From positions 1-21,620 of the IMG/VR virus record IMGVR_UViG_3300021964_007591: 21,620 bases of DNA, one strand, 5' to 3'. Shown in pieces: positions 5,606 through 14,700 of this stretch. The DNA is from a virus. The notes beneath the pieces are model-generated. The model was not told the DNA's origin, did no database searches, and worked only from the letters and a program-made list of their open reading frames with translations. Position 1 is the first letter of the stretch, and every line of letters begins with the position of its first letter. Both the position numbers and the translations under genes were made by a program.

Positions 5606-5742
5606 TTCTTTTTTCCTCCTTTTGGCTTTTTATAACCAGAAGCATAAGCTGCAGCCGCTTGTTTAGCAGCTTTGCCTTTTGTGGGGTAAACTTTTCCAGA
5701 ACTACCCCAACGGTATCCGCCTTTTACTTTTCTAATAGGCAT
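5602..5742 (-). CDS. Small basic phage protein, PIRKVKGGYRWGSSGK type (46 aa)
   Basis: A 46-residue protein reading MPIRKVKGGYRWGSSGKVYP, then TKGKAAKQAAAAYASGYKK and a KGGKKK tail. The pattern of an aromatic KGGYxWGxSGKxY hairpin followed by an Ala-rich helix is familiar from many uncharacterised short proteins of marine phages. It resembles a beta-hairpin/helix nucleic-acid-binding motif, but no function is established that I know of. TAAGGAGATATTTT before the ATG is a strong ribosome site. The gene lies 11 bases after the 284-residue gene and is coupled by ATGA to the membrane-protein gene downstream. Confidence 0.78.
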   Translation of the reverse strand: MPIRKVKGGYRWGSSGKVYPTKGKAAKQAAAAYASGYKKPKGGKKK

Positions 5743-5753
5743 AAAATATCTCC

Positions 5754-6608
5754 TTAATCATGTATATGAGATTTAGACTCAAGAATCTTTAAGTCTTTAG
5801 CAGGAACATTTTTAGCGATTCCATTAGAAAATACTACATCATAGAACTCAACTGTTCCATCCTTTTCTAATGAATGAGTTGTTGGGATACACATCCCAAA
5901 CCCCATCTTTTCGTGCTGAACAGAAAGAGCGCATACATGCTCAATACCTTGTGCAGTTGGGGGCAGAGGCATATCTTCTTCAGCGTGAACTGCTTGAGGC
6001 TTTGGTTCATAACGCTCACCGAATTTATAATAGGTATAAACTGCCTCAATCATATGATCCATTTCTGCCATTTTAGCTTGTACCCAAGACTCCATTTCAT
6101 CATCAGGTTCAATCATACTAAGCATTTCACCAGCATACATAATTAATTTTCTAAGAGAAGCACGAGCCATTCTACCTTCTCCATATTCTTTTTGAACTTC
6201 TTCACTCATAGTTTTTTCCTCTTCTACAGCTTTATCAGGTAAAGCAGGATTAATTTTTTTATAAGGATGTCTAATCTGTTCAATGTGCATTGGAAGGTAA
6301 TCAAACATATCAACAATTTCCATGTCAAGTTCTGCAGAAACCATACCAATGGCATAGGTTGTCATATGAGATAGCATTACAGCCTCTTCAACTTGCTCCA
6401 TATCTACTTCGGTACTACCAATTTCATAAAGAGCTTTTTCAATACCAAACATAGCATCTTGATATTTCATCGCTGAAAGCACATCTTCTCTAGACTGCTT
6501 ACTCATATCGGGAATCATTGCTTTTAGTTTTGTAAAAGCTTGAACAGCTCCCATACAAATATCAAAGTTTTTAGTGGTGTATCCCATAAGTTCTACTTGA
6601 TTTTCCAT
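5754..6608 (-). CDS. Acidic phage protein with helical and beta parts (284 aa), possible virion component
   Basis: The first 120 or so residues are helical and Met-rich (LKAMIPDMSKQSREDVLSAM). A central helix ARASLRKLIMYAGEMLSMIE is followed by DDEMESWVQAKMAEMDHMIE. This 'minimise Gly, DD-E-WVQAKM-x-H/Y-I' pattern recurs in structural or scaffold-region proteins of T4-like marine phages. The C-terminal 60 residues (GFGMCIPTTHSLEKDGTVEF to NVPAKDLKILESKSHIHD) look like a small beta domain found at the end of several phage proteins. No enzyme motif is visible. TTAGGAG before the ATG gives a secure start. It is separated from the radical SAM gene by a 69-base AT-rich gap that may hold a promoter. 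Confidence 0.7.
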   Translation of the reverse strand: MENQVELMGYTTKNFDICMGAVQAFTKLKAMIPDMSKQSREDVLSAMKYQDAMFGIEKALYEIGSTEVDMEQVEEAVMLSHMTTYAIGMVSAELDMEIVDMFDYLPMHIEQIRHPYKKINPALPDKAVEEEKTMSEEVQKEYGEGRMARASLRKLIMYAGEMLSMIEPDDEMESWVQAKMAEMDHMIEAVYTYYKFGERYEPKPQAVHAEEDMPLPPTAQGIEHVCALSVQHEKMGFGMCIPTTHSLEKDGTVEFYDVVFSNGIAKNVPAKDLKILESKSHIHD

Positions 6609-6632
6609 TTATATTCTCCTAAGTTTTCCTTT

Positions 6633-6661
6633 ATTATAACTTTAATTTATTTATAATTCCA
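6633..6661 (-). promoter_or_regulatory. Possible minus-strand promoter in the 69-base gap before the 284-aa gene
   Basis: The gap 6609-6677 is nearly pure A/T. On the minus strand it has TATAAT (6638-6633) with a poor -35 (TGGAAT, 6661-6656; 3 of 6) at 17 bp, and also TATAAATA (6655-6648), identical to the T4-type late promoter core. It is the only sizeable gap in the tail operon, so a promoter for the small-gene cluster is plausible. Such matches are also expected by chance at this base composition. Confidence 0.3.
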
Positions 6662-6677
6662 GTTAAAATTTTTTAAA

Positions 6678-7658
6678 TTAAGTGCCAAGCCCTGCTGAAA
6701 ATACTGTTCTTTCACCCGTACTAAGATTTTCTTCTATTTTTTCTCTACTAGAGATTATTTTACCACATTGTTGACGACAAATAGGAAAACTACGATCATA
6801 CCCTTTTAAATAAGTCCTTAACTTATCCCAGTATTGATAAGAAATTATTTTTTCTAAAGAAACTTTTGTAGCATCAAATAGTTCTTCAAAAGTGTCAAGA
6901 TAAAAAAATCTATCTTGCTCTTTGTCAAAATAATGAGCGCCTGTCCAACAACATCTAAAAACTAATCCATTAGGGGCTATATACCATTTACCCCAGGAAT
7001 CCCAAGAACAATTAATTTCTTTTGGTAGTTTTGATAAATCACTTTTCTTTTTTAGATGTACATAATCTCCAGATTTTGGTGCTGCAAAATCACGACCAGT
7101 TTTAACAGTAGAAAAAGAATGAAAACCCTCTGAGATAGCTAGTTCTTTAGCCTTTTCTACTTGATGCTTATTATGTTCAAAAACTATATATTTCCAGTGT
7201 ACTTGTGGTCTATTAGTTGCTATAACAGAACGAGCATTGTTAAATACATTTTCAAACTTTGTATTAATTCTATAAATAGAGTGTGTATCTTCTAGTCCGT
7301 CTAAATCAAAATTTATAATATCTTCTGTGGTTAAAATATTTCCTACGTCAGTCCAATAGTCTGACCCATGTATACCACCGTTAGTATGAATATTTAAACG
7401 TGTTCCATATTTCTTAACATATGTAATAATTTCACGAAACTCTTTGTTCATTATAGAGTCTCCGAAATTACCATTTAAAACAATCCAGTCAAGTTGTTCT
7501 AAAAACTCTGGATAAAAGACTTGCTTAAATCTATCTAACGTATAGGTATACTGCTCATCGTTTAAGTCTATTCTTAGAGGTTTTAAACGATGACATGCAG
7601 GACACTTTGCATTACATCTAAAAGTTAGTTCAGTAGTTATTTGTTTATATTTTCGCAT
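6678..7658 (-). CDS. Radical SAM enzyme with SPASM-like C-terminal cysteines
   Basis: A 326-residue protein. Near the N-terminus FRCNAKCPACHR holds the CxxxCxxC that binds the SAM-cleaving [4Fe-4S] cluster (C15, C19, C22). LNGNFGDSIMN (61-71) takes the place of the GGEP-type SAM-binding loop. HTNGG (91-95) and FDLDG (117-121) are usual later strands of the partial TIM barrel. The C-terminal region has further cysteines (C217, C236, C237, C294, C298) in PNGLVFRCCW and FPICRQQCGK, a SPASM/twitch-type auxiliary cluster pattern. Such enzymes usually modify peptides or proteins. AGGGATAT before the ATG gives a good start 10 bases after the fibre gene's stop. The substrate is unknown; the neighbouring fibre or the small proteins are candidates. 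Confidence 0.88.
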   Translation of the reverse strand: MRKYKQITTELTFRCNAKCPACHRLKPLRIDLNDEQYTYTLDRFKQVFYPEFLEQLDWIVLNGNFGDSIMNKEFREIITYVKKYGTRLNIHTNGGIHGSDYWTDVGNILTTEDIINFDLDGLEDTHSIYRINTKFENVFNNARSVIATNRPQVHWKYIVFEHNKHQVEKAKELAISEGFHSFSTVKTGRDFAAPKSGDYVHLKKKSDLSKLPKEINCSWDSWGKWYIAPNGLVFRCCWTGAHYFDKEQDRFFYLDTFEELFDATKVSLEKIISYQYWDKLRTYLKGYDRSFPICRQQCGKIISSREKIEENLSTGERTVFSAGLGT

Positions 7659-7668
7659 ATATCCCTCA

Positions 7669-9966
7669 TTATGGTGTATCCCATGCGGAAATAACAGAAA
7701 CTAAGCCAGAGGGAAGGCTCGCTACAGTATATTGAATTGAGTTATTTCCTGTATTAAATATCCAATCAGCGGTTGGTGCTTGTACGACACCATTCAAAGC
7801 AACGCTAATTGTATCAATACTAGTAGGAGAGTTAGTTAAGGCAATCACGTTTGAAGTACCTGTAGAAGTATTAGTTACATAAGTAGGAACAATTGAAGAG
7901 CCAAGAAGACCTAGAGCATATGCACGAGTCGCTGCATCTTGAGCATTTATAGGATCAGACAAATTAGTAATATAGTTAGACCCCATATTAAGGTCGCCGC
8001 TCATAGTATCACCAGCTTTATCTACTTTTCCGTCTGCATTTGAAGATACAGCGTTAAGGTTTGCATTGATTCTAGTATAGGTAATATAGTCGTTTGCATG
8101 GAATGCAGTAGTGACAGCTACGTTACTTAATCCTACATTAGACGTAACACTAAGAGCATATGTATTAGCACCCTCTAACCCGTTGACAAGATTAAGAATG
8201 TCTGTATCGTTAGAAGAGATATTAGTGTTAGCGCCTTCTAATCCAGTTACAAGATTTGTAATAGTAGTATTAGCTCCTGATAACCCTCCTAAAGCCATAA
8301 GGTATGTAGCATAGTCATTTGCACGAAGTTCTACGCCATTAGAAAATACAGCATCAGAAATTGTAGCATTACCTACGACTATATCTGTTGTAACATTAGA
8401 ATTTACTGAGTTTAGTCGTCCTTTAGAGTATAAGTCTCCCGTGACCGCCCTAACACTAACAACAGCAGAATCAACTACCGCAGCTGCTGGATCATCTATA
8501 TCGTTAAATATACCAAAGAAGTCGGTAGTCCCATTATTATTGTGATCTAATAAAACTGCAAAATTATTAAAAGACCTAGCTATTATACCATTATTAAAAC
8601 TAGGATCATGTAAAGAAAGACTGTTATGAACAGAGCCTCCAGGTGCCTGAATATATCCGCTTGTTAAAGCCAAATTACCACTAGAAGTAATATTAGCCCG
8701 CATAATGCCACCAGTAACAAAAGAAATAGTGTCTTCTGCAGGGAAATGAATACCCGTGTTTTGATCATCGTATTTATTATATGCGGGCTGGACTACAGAG
8801 CTACTTTCCGCATGGAAAGAGTTAGCGTGTAAATCTACATGTCCAAGTTCATTTATAGTTGTTGCGTCTTCACCAGAATCTGTATAAACAAAATGAATAT
8901 GATTATCTGTACCCTCAAAACCAATAAATACGTTATCTTGATTTCCTCTATTAACAAGGATACCAGAGTCCACAGGAGGAGAAGTAGATTGATCTAAGTT
9001 TGCACTTAAAGTTAAAATAGCATCATATATAGATGTAGAACCAACACCAACAAGAACCTGAGCACCAAGAACAGTTAGATTACCTTGAATAGTTAAGCTC
9101 TGCTGCATAGTAACATCATCTGTAAATGGTGTGGTGCCATCAATAATATTAGCGATATTATTTTGATGATCTAAAACTGCAGATTGTAATGTGCCTACGT
9201 TAGCTCTTTCAGAAGATATAGAGGTATTTGACCCAGTTAATCCTGTCACAAGATTAGTAATATCAGTATTAGCACCTGTTAAACCAGTTTGTAGATTAGT
9301 TATAGCAGTATTAGCTCCTGATAGTCCTCCAAGGGCAACAAGATAGGTAGCATAGTCATTTGCACGAAGCTCGACTCCCGCAGAAGATACTGATGTGGAA
9401 GTAAGAGTCCCAGTATTAGCAGTTCCGCGCACATCTAGTCGGTAAGAAGTAGCATTAGCTCCTCCAGCTCCTATTAGTAGGTTACCGCCTGCAATACCCC
9501 AGTCTATAACTATATTTGAAGGGGTACCAAAAAGCATAACTGAAGTACCTTGTGGATTAGTGTTAGCTATACCTATTGAGGATATGTTCTTATCAATAAA
9601 GAAAGTACCATCATCAATATTTAAGTCTGTAGTATTATCAGTTATAGCAGCGACATTTGATTGAACTAAATTTATATTGGCATTAGCTCTGGCAGCATAT
9701 GCTTGTAAATTAGATAGAATAGAGCCGGCGTTAGAAGATACTGTATTAACATTAGTTTGAGTAGATACAACGTTTGATTGAACTAAGTCTATATTAGCGT
9801 TAAGAGCAGTGGCTATAGGACTAGCGGTAGCTGTATTAGCTGCTAGCTTATCTGCTGTAATAGAGCTAGTGCTATAGTGCCTGGTTTCCAAAGCACTATT
9901 AGCAACTAACGTCGCTGTAACAACATTTGAAGATATTACTTGAGAAGTAATTTGGGTGATAGCCAT
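7669..9966 (-). CDS. Long tail-fibre-like protein with internal repeats (765 aa)
   Basis: A 765-residue protein rich in Asn, Ser, Thr, Ala and Val with few aromatics, typical of a fibrous phage adhesin. Residues 1-130 have heptad-like repeats (ANIDLVQSNV, ANINLVQSNV) suggestive of trimeric coiled coil. About 198-239 and 545-586 are near-copies of one block (VELRANDYATYLxALGGLSG, then repeated GANTxITNLxTGL units). Between them are beta-rich segments such as TLQSAVL to SIYDAILTLSANLDQS and GILVNRGNQDN, often seen in marine phage fibres. A hinge-like KVDKAGDTMSGDLNMGSNYI (about 665-684), a common fibre element, precedes a C-terminal beta domain (VVQAPTADWIFNTG). Host recognition is the probable role. 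The ribosome site is weak (AGGAAG too far, AAGAG near). Confidence 0.82.
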   Translation of the reverse strand: MAITQITSQVISSNVVTATLVANSALETRHYSTSSITADKLAANTATASPIATALNANIDLVQSNVVSTQTNVNTVSSNAGSILSNLQAYAARANANINLVQSNVAAITDNTTDLNIDDGTFFIDKNISSIGIANTNPQGTSVMLFGTPSNIVIDWGIAGGNLLIGAGGANATSYRLDVRGTANTGTLTSTSVSSAGVELRANDYATYLVALGGLSGANTAITNLQTGLTGANTDITNLVTGLTGSNTSISSERANVGTLQSAVLDHQNNIANIIDGTTPFTDDVTMQQSLTIQGNLTVLGAQVLVGVGSTSIYDAILTLSANLDQSTSPPVDSGILVNRGNQDNVFIGFEGTDNHIHFVYTDSGEDATTINELGHVDLHANSFHAESSSVVQPAYNKYDDQNTGIHFPAEDTISFVTGGIMRANITSSGNLALTSGYIQAPGGSVHNSLSLHDPSFNNGIIARSFNNFAVLLDHNNNGTTDFFGIFNDIDDPAAAVVDSAVVSVRAVTGDLYSKGRLNSVNSNVTTDIVVGNATISDAVFSNGVELRANDYATYLMALGGLSGANTTITNLVTGLEGANTNISSNDTDILNLVNGLEGANTYALSVTSNVGLSNVAVTTAFHANDYITYTRINANLNAVSSNADGKVDKAGDTMSGDLNMGSNYITNLSDPINAQDAATRAYALGLLGSSIVPTYVTNTSTGTSNVIALTNSPTSIDTISVALNGVVQAPTADWIFNTGNNSIQYTVASLPSGLVSVISAWDTP
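8209..8334 (-). repeat. Second copy of the 42-residue fibre repeat
   Basis: Encodes residues 545-586 of the fibre protein: VELRANDYATYLMALGGLSG followed by GANT-x-ITNL and GLEGANT units. It matches the copy at 9250-9375 at about four residues in five, and the DNA for the VELRANDYATYL part is nearly identical. This looks like an internal duplication of a structural module, or a site of recombination between fibre genes. Confidence 0.8.
9250..9375 (-). repeat. First copy of the 42-residue fibre repeat
   Basis: Encodes residues 198-239: VELRANDYATYLVALGGLSG, then GANTAITNL, TGLTGANTDITNL. A further unit (VTGLTGSNTSIS) follows directly. The 11-residue step (TGLxGANTxI) gives short tandem repeats inside the larger duplicated block. 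Confidence 0.8.
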
Positions 9967-9988
9967 TATCTCTTAACGCTTCCTAAAA

Positions 9989-10429
9989 TTATTCTGTTTT
10001 ATTAACATCTAACTCATTAAAGAATTCTGTTAAAAAGTCTTTTTGTGTAGCAGGTTCATCTTCCTCATCAAAAAACTCTTTTATGAAAGAGTCAATCTGA
10101 TCATCAATAGAAGGCGGAATTAATAAATGATCAAATTCTAAATCTACACAGGCTTTTTTTACGAGATAATTTATATAAGTTATTTCTTCTTCTGTAAGGG
10201 GTTCCTGAGTCCCATCTAGATTCTTTTTTTCTGTATAATCATCTTGTAAATATATAGAATAAATATCACCTTCTAGCATAGTAGCTAAAGTAGGTTCTAA
10301 TTCTATAAACCTATCGTAGGGAAAAGTTCTTTCAATAGGTGAAGCTTTTTTATCTACTTCAATATCTCTAAAATAACAATATACTATTTTTCCTTCAATG
10401 TCAAGGGCATTAAATTTAATTGTAAACAT
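9989..10429 (-). CDS. Small acidic protein between two fibre genes (146 aa), possible fibre chaperone
   Basis: A 146-residue protein with a beta-like N-terminus (MFTIKFNALDIEGKIVYCYF) and a strongly acidic, helical C-terminus (DDQIDSFIKEFFDEEDEPAT, TEFFNELDVN). No family is recognised. The start is secure: TAAGGAGACAAA precedes the ATG, and the TAA in this site is the stop of the collar-fibre gene. Small acidic genes directly after or between fibre genes are often fibre-assembly or chaperone proteins, which is the best guess from position only. Confidence 0.7.
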   Translation of the reverse strand: MFTIKFNALDIEGKIVYCYFRDIEVDKKASPIERTFPYDRFIELEPTLATMLEGDIYSIYLQDDYTEKKNLDGTQEPLTEEEITYINYLVKKACVDLEFDHLLIPPSIDDQIDSFIKEFFDEEDEPATQKDFLTEFFNELDVNKTE

Positions 10430-10438
10430 TTTGTCTCC

Positions 10439-11731
10439 TTAAGTCTTTATTATATACATCATCGAAATACCTGGATGTGTAATTGTATGAGTGTGGGCAG
10501 AGTGGTCTGCTACGGCAGTAACTGCGTTAATAGTGGCAGTTACGTCTTTGTCTGTTGTAGAGTTAGTTGATGCTGTTGTTAAACTATGTGCTGAAAGAGA
10601 CTCTGAACTAGACGTATTAGTAAAACTACTTCCTATAGCAGTAGAAGTTGCGGCTCTTGTAACAGATGCTGAAGTTCCATATATAGCTCTTCCTCTAATA
10701 TCTGGTAAATTAAATGTAGTAGATCCGTTTCCTGATCCAAAAGCAGTGCCACAGACAGCATAGAGCGCTGCATATGCTGTTCTACTTATTGCACTACCTG
10801 CACACTCTAACCAACCACTAGGAGCTGTGCTACCAGACCAAGCTACTACCACACCAGCAGGAATAAGTGGCGCAGCAGTCTCTGAGGTACTCCCCGTGAT
10901 AGTAGATTGTACAATTAGGTTAGCTCTGATAGGAGCAAGAGCTGCAGCAGTAGTATAAATTCCAACTCCTCTATCTGTATCTCCAGTATTTCCTGGAATC
11001 ATCTTTATTGCAGCATTTTTTGTTCCATTATTGAACCCCAAAGCTACATCGTTAGTTACAGTAGCAGTTTTTAATTCAATAGCAGCACTAGTAGCTATAG
11101 TTTGGTTATTCGCAAAACTAGAAACTACTATTCTTGGAGTAATTGTAACTGCAGAAGTATGTTCCATCGTAGTTGTAGGAATTGCCCTCATAGTAGCATT
11201 TAATTTTGGACCAGTTACAGATTGAGCAGTTAACATAGCGGCGGTAATAGTGTCGCTTTGAGGTGTTCTAAGGTTAATAAAATCTGAATTAAAAGTACCA
11301 GTTGTTCCTACTCGTAACCATACAGAGTTATTTGCTGACCCGGAGGTGTCTTTAACTATAGCAAAAGCGTCTCCTATGTCAAAAGATGAGATATTAGAGG
11401 CTGCGGCAACCAAAGAACCTTGTTGTCTCCAAGCTATACCATACCGAGTAAAATTACCTCCAACAGGGTTGTTAGTTCTACCTTGTGCAGGAGTTACGCT
11501 TGAATCTGATATATAGAGTACTCCCGTAGTAGAGTTTCTATAAAACATACCATCATATTCAGAAGCAGTAAGAGCAGCAGTCTCGGCTTGTAGATTTTCA
11601 GTATCAGGAGTAGAAGAACTATAAAAATTTTGTAATATAGACCGCAAACTAGAGTTAAATTGCGACCTTGAGATAGAGATAGATACTCCTTGTGAAGGGA
11701 GTACAAAAGTATTTGATCCTGATAATGCCAT
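10439..11731 (-). CDS. Tail fibre / phage tail-collar domain protein (430 aa)
   Basis: A 430-residue fibre protein. Residues 1-290 are Ser/Thr/Ala/Asn-rich beta structure, including a segment (SEYDGMFYRNSTTGVLYISD) often found near the base of phage fibres. About 290-355 is a tail-collar domain: PAGVVVAWSGSTAPSGWLEC, then AYAALYAVCGTAFGSGNGST and FNLPDIRGR. The last 20 residues are histidine-patterned, HSAHTHTITHPGISMMYIIK, like metal-binding HxH receptor-binding tips of some fibres. It begins directly after J (CAGGAG overlaps the J stop) and precedes the acidic protein. It likely forms a side or tip fibre for host binding. Confidence 0.85.
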   Translation of the reverse strand: MALSGSNTFVLPSQGVSISISRSQFNSSLRSILQNFYSSSTPDTENLQAETAALTASEYDGMFYRNSTTGVLYISDSSVTPAQGRTNNPVGGNFTRYGIAWRQQGSLVAAASNISSFDIGDAFAIVKDTSGSANNSVWLRVGTTGTFNSDFINLRTPQSDTITAAMLTAQSVTGPKLNATMRAIPTTTMEHTSAVTITPRIVVSSFANNQTIATSAAIELKTATVTNDVALGFNNGTKNAAIKMIPGNTGDTDRGVGIYTTAAALAPIRANLIVQSTITGSTSETAAPLIPAGVVVAWSGSTAPSGWLECAGSAISRTAYAALYAVCGTAFGSGNGSTTFNLPDIRGRAIYGTSASVTRAATSTAIGSSFTNTSSSESLSAHSLTTASTNSTTDKDVTATINAVTAVADHSAHTHTITHPGISMMYIIKT

Positions 11732-11734
11732 AGT

Positions 11735-14700
11735 TTAAACTCCTGTAACCGCAAAGTCTACTTCTGTGTAGATACTGCTAGGTCCTATTATGTCGTGCGA
11801 TGATACGCCGTTTGAAAAATACACTGAAATATTAGCGCCTTCTAATCCTCTATCTAATACAATGCACTGAGGCTGAGCTAACTGATTAGAGCTAGCACTT
11901 ATTGTAGTTGCTGTAACTCTAGGAATCTGTACATATCCCATTTGTGCGTAATCTATAAAAGTTACTGCAGTGGTTATAGTCACTGTTTGAGTAAAAAGTC
12001 TTTCATCGAGAGCAATTCGATACCTAAATTTATCTAAAATAAGCTCTGCTTGTTGAGGATTACTATTATTTACTTTATACCTAAATTGAAAATATCTAAA
12101 GGTTCTAGCGCCGGTAACAAAGTTTACATACCCATCACTATTTGCTACAGCAGTAAAAGCACTAACATTTACGTTGCCATTGGCATAGTATGGGTTTGAA
12201 GAAGCTACTCTAAATTCAGTATTTGTAGTTACTATACCAGAAGTGCCATAAAAAGTAGCTTCTGGTGACAAATCTAACCATTGAGTTAAGTTTACCAGTT
12301 TATAGGAGGTTCCTGCAACTGTTAAATTTGAAAATCCATTACTTCCTGTAGATCGACCGTTAGCATACCAGGAGTCTCCTAATACTATAGCACTACCATT
12401 AGATACTCCAGATATAAGAGACAATACGTTAGCATTTGCGGTATCTCCATCATAATTTCCAGTAGTTATAATACCATAAACATTAGCATAATAACTACCA
12501 GATGTACCACTAACTAGAGTTTTATTTTTGCTGTCATAGCTTACAGTAGCGGCAGAAGCGTTAGAGTATCCTAAGATATTACCTATTCCAAGTGCTCCAG
12601 AAAAATCAATGTCTCGTAAAGATCCAGCAGGGGCAGACTCTGTAACAGCGTCTTCTCCTACCTGTTCAGAATAGTCTAGCCAAGTAGATTTTAATGCTTG
12701 CTCTCCTATTAGTTCTAGCTGTATAGAAGCAGTTAAAGTACTTCCTAAATCTCTTATTTGTGTCTGGTATACCGCAGTAGATAAAGCTCGTAAATCAGAA
12801 GGAGATCCTCCAATTACGCTCCACCCAGAGGATGCTCCGTTAGCATTATCAACAGAACTAGAATCAAAAAGACTATCTGCTTTAGAGTAAGATAGACCTC
12901 CTGTGTTTGATTCATAGTAAGAAGCATAGGCAGTTTCACCATAGTTAGTATTAGTAAAGCCTGGTACGTAAGCTCCTGATGGATCATCTTCTGAATATGC
13001 AGCAAATACTTTATTATAAGTTGTTGATATTGATGTGTAGTTAGAAGTGACTACATCTTCACTTAAATTACCACTAGTGTCTCTAGTTCTAACTAGATAA
13101 GTATAAGGACCATATTGATCAATATCAATTACAACGCGGTTAGTACGAGCGTCTACTTTTGCTAAGTCATTTGCACTTGCCCATGCATCCAATAGAGCTG
13201 CTTGAGAGGATTCTGTTGTAGAGGCTATTCTTTTTATTTGTACTTCCAAAAGATCTAGGTCATAGTTATCGCCTGTAGTGATGTCCTGTACATACTGCCA
13301 AATAAATACTAAAGATTCTCCTGATTGTCCTACTGCAAAATTAATAACATTTAAAGGTTTAGCAGCCTTACCAACAATAGACTGTTCTTTTACAATAGTA
13401 GAGCCTCTAAGATTTTTATTTAGAGGAGTTACTCTAACTACTACGGAATTTGGGTTTCCTGATAACCCTCTTTCAATATTATCTATTTTAAATCTTATTT
13501 TACCATCGGTATCTGTACCAATAGCAGGAACTTTAATAGTGTTGAAAGAGGTTAGGTCACCGCCATCAGAATTAATTTTATAAGATATTTCATAGTCTGT
13601 AACTTCTTGACCTGTGATACTATCAAAAGATATAAGTACTCTAGTAGCTACACCTAACGTAGAGTCTTTGTATAAACTCTCAGATATCTCAAGATTTGAT
13701 ACCGCCTTAATTGGTAAAGGTCTGACCACTACTTGTTTAGTTACAAATGGACTTCTTCTACCAAATTTATTTATGTTTCTAGCTTTAACTGCATGAACCC
13801 CTGTTTCTACACGTTTTATAATTCTACTATTTGTACTCTCGTCTATAGATATGGGAATAAAATTATCAAGAGGAACGTTAACTGTATACACTGAATTATT
13901 AGCCAAATTAAGCATTCCTGGAAAAACGGTAGAATTGTAATCAAAAGTAAATGTTTTAGCTGCTACATTTAAGTTGCCTACTGTTCCAATAGGATCAGGA
14001 GTTACATTTATTGCATAAGCCTGTGCTACGTTAGATTTTATATTATCACTTAAAATAACTCTGTAAATACCATTAGCTGTTAATGCTGCATCATACGAAG
14101 GAGCAGTAGTATCATAAGTAGAGTCTGAAATACCGTATACGTTACCCGCATTCCAAGCTATATTATCTCCTAATTCAATTAAAGGAACAGTGTATACATT
14201 AGAAACAACTCTTACATCTAAATTAGCTTCAGATGTAGGTAGAGTAGTTAAATTAATAGATACTTGAGAATTAGCTAGGTTATCTAACCCTTTTTCTAAA
14301 TTAAAATTAGTATATGCTTCTCCATTTATATATACTTCTGTAAAATTAGAGTGTCTTACAGATACTCCTAAAGGTTGCTTGAAAATATGTGAGTTAATAA
14401 GGTTTGTTGTAGTAGCGGTGTTTGTTCTTACTATTTCTTGATAGTTACCTGTAACATATAAAGCATTATTAGCAAAATATCTATGATCAATAATTTGGTT
14501 TAATGAAATATAAAAAGGTGGATCAGGTAATAAAGTATATAAAGTATTTGTGCCTGAGTGGTCATTATCAATTTTAATAGTTTGAGTGCCAGAATCCCAT
14601 GCTACAACATTGGCACTATAGTTAGTAATTCTAGTGTCAGAACCTATAAATCCAAGTAATCCTGCTGCATCTCCAGTTCCGCTTTCCTCTTTTTGATTTA

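Noticed and set aside
5475-6146. Several open frames on the plus strand and one alternative minus frame across the small-gene cluster and the 284-residue gene
   Set aside because: They overlap better supported genes with strong ribosome sites and show no family likeness.
6648-6655. TATAAATA as a T4-type late promoter
   Set aside because: Perfect match to the core, but in a nearly pure A/T gap and in a phage with lambda-like tail genes; no evidence for a gp55-type sigma factor in the window. Kept only as a low-confidence regulatory feature.
8111-8314. Plus-strand open frame of 67 codons inside the repeat fibre
   Set aside because: Lies wholly within a well-supported minus-strand gene; its sequence is the mirror of the fibre repeats with no ribosome site.
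10491-11225. Plus-strand open frames opposite the collar fibre
   Set aside because: They are produced by the Ser/Thr/Ala-rich codons of the real minus-strand gene; hydrophobic low-complexity products, no start signals.
13278-13796. Plus-strand open frames opposite the J gene
   Set aside because: Shadow frames in a continuous 2063-codon gene with clear homology.
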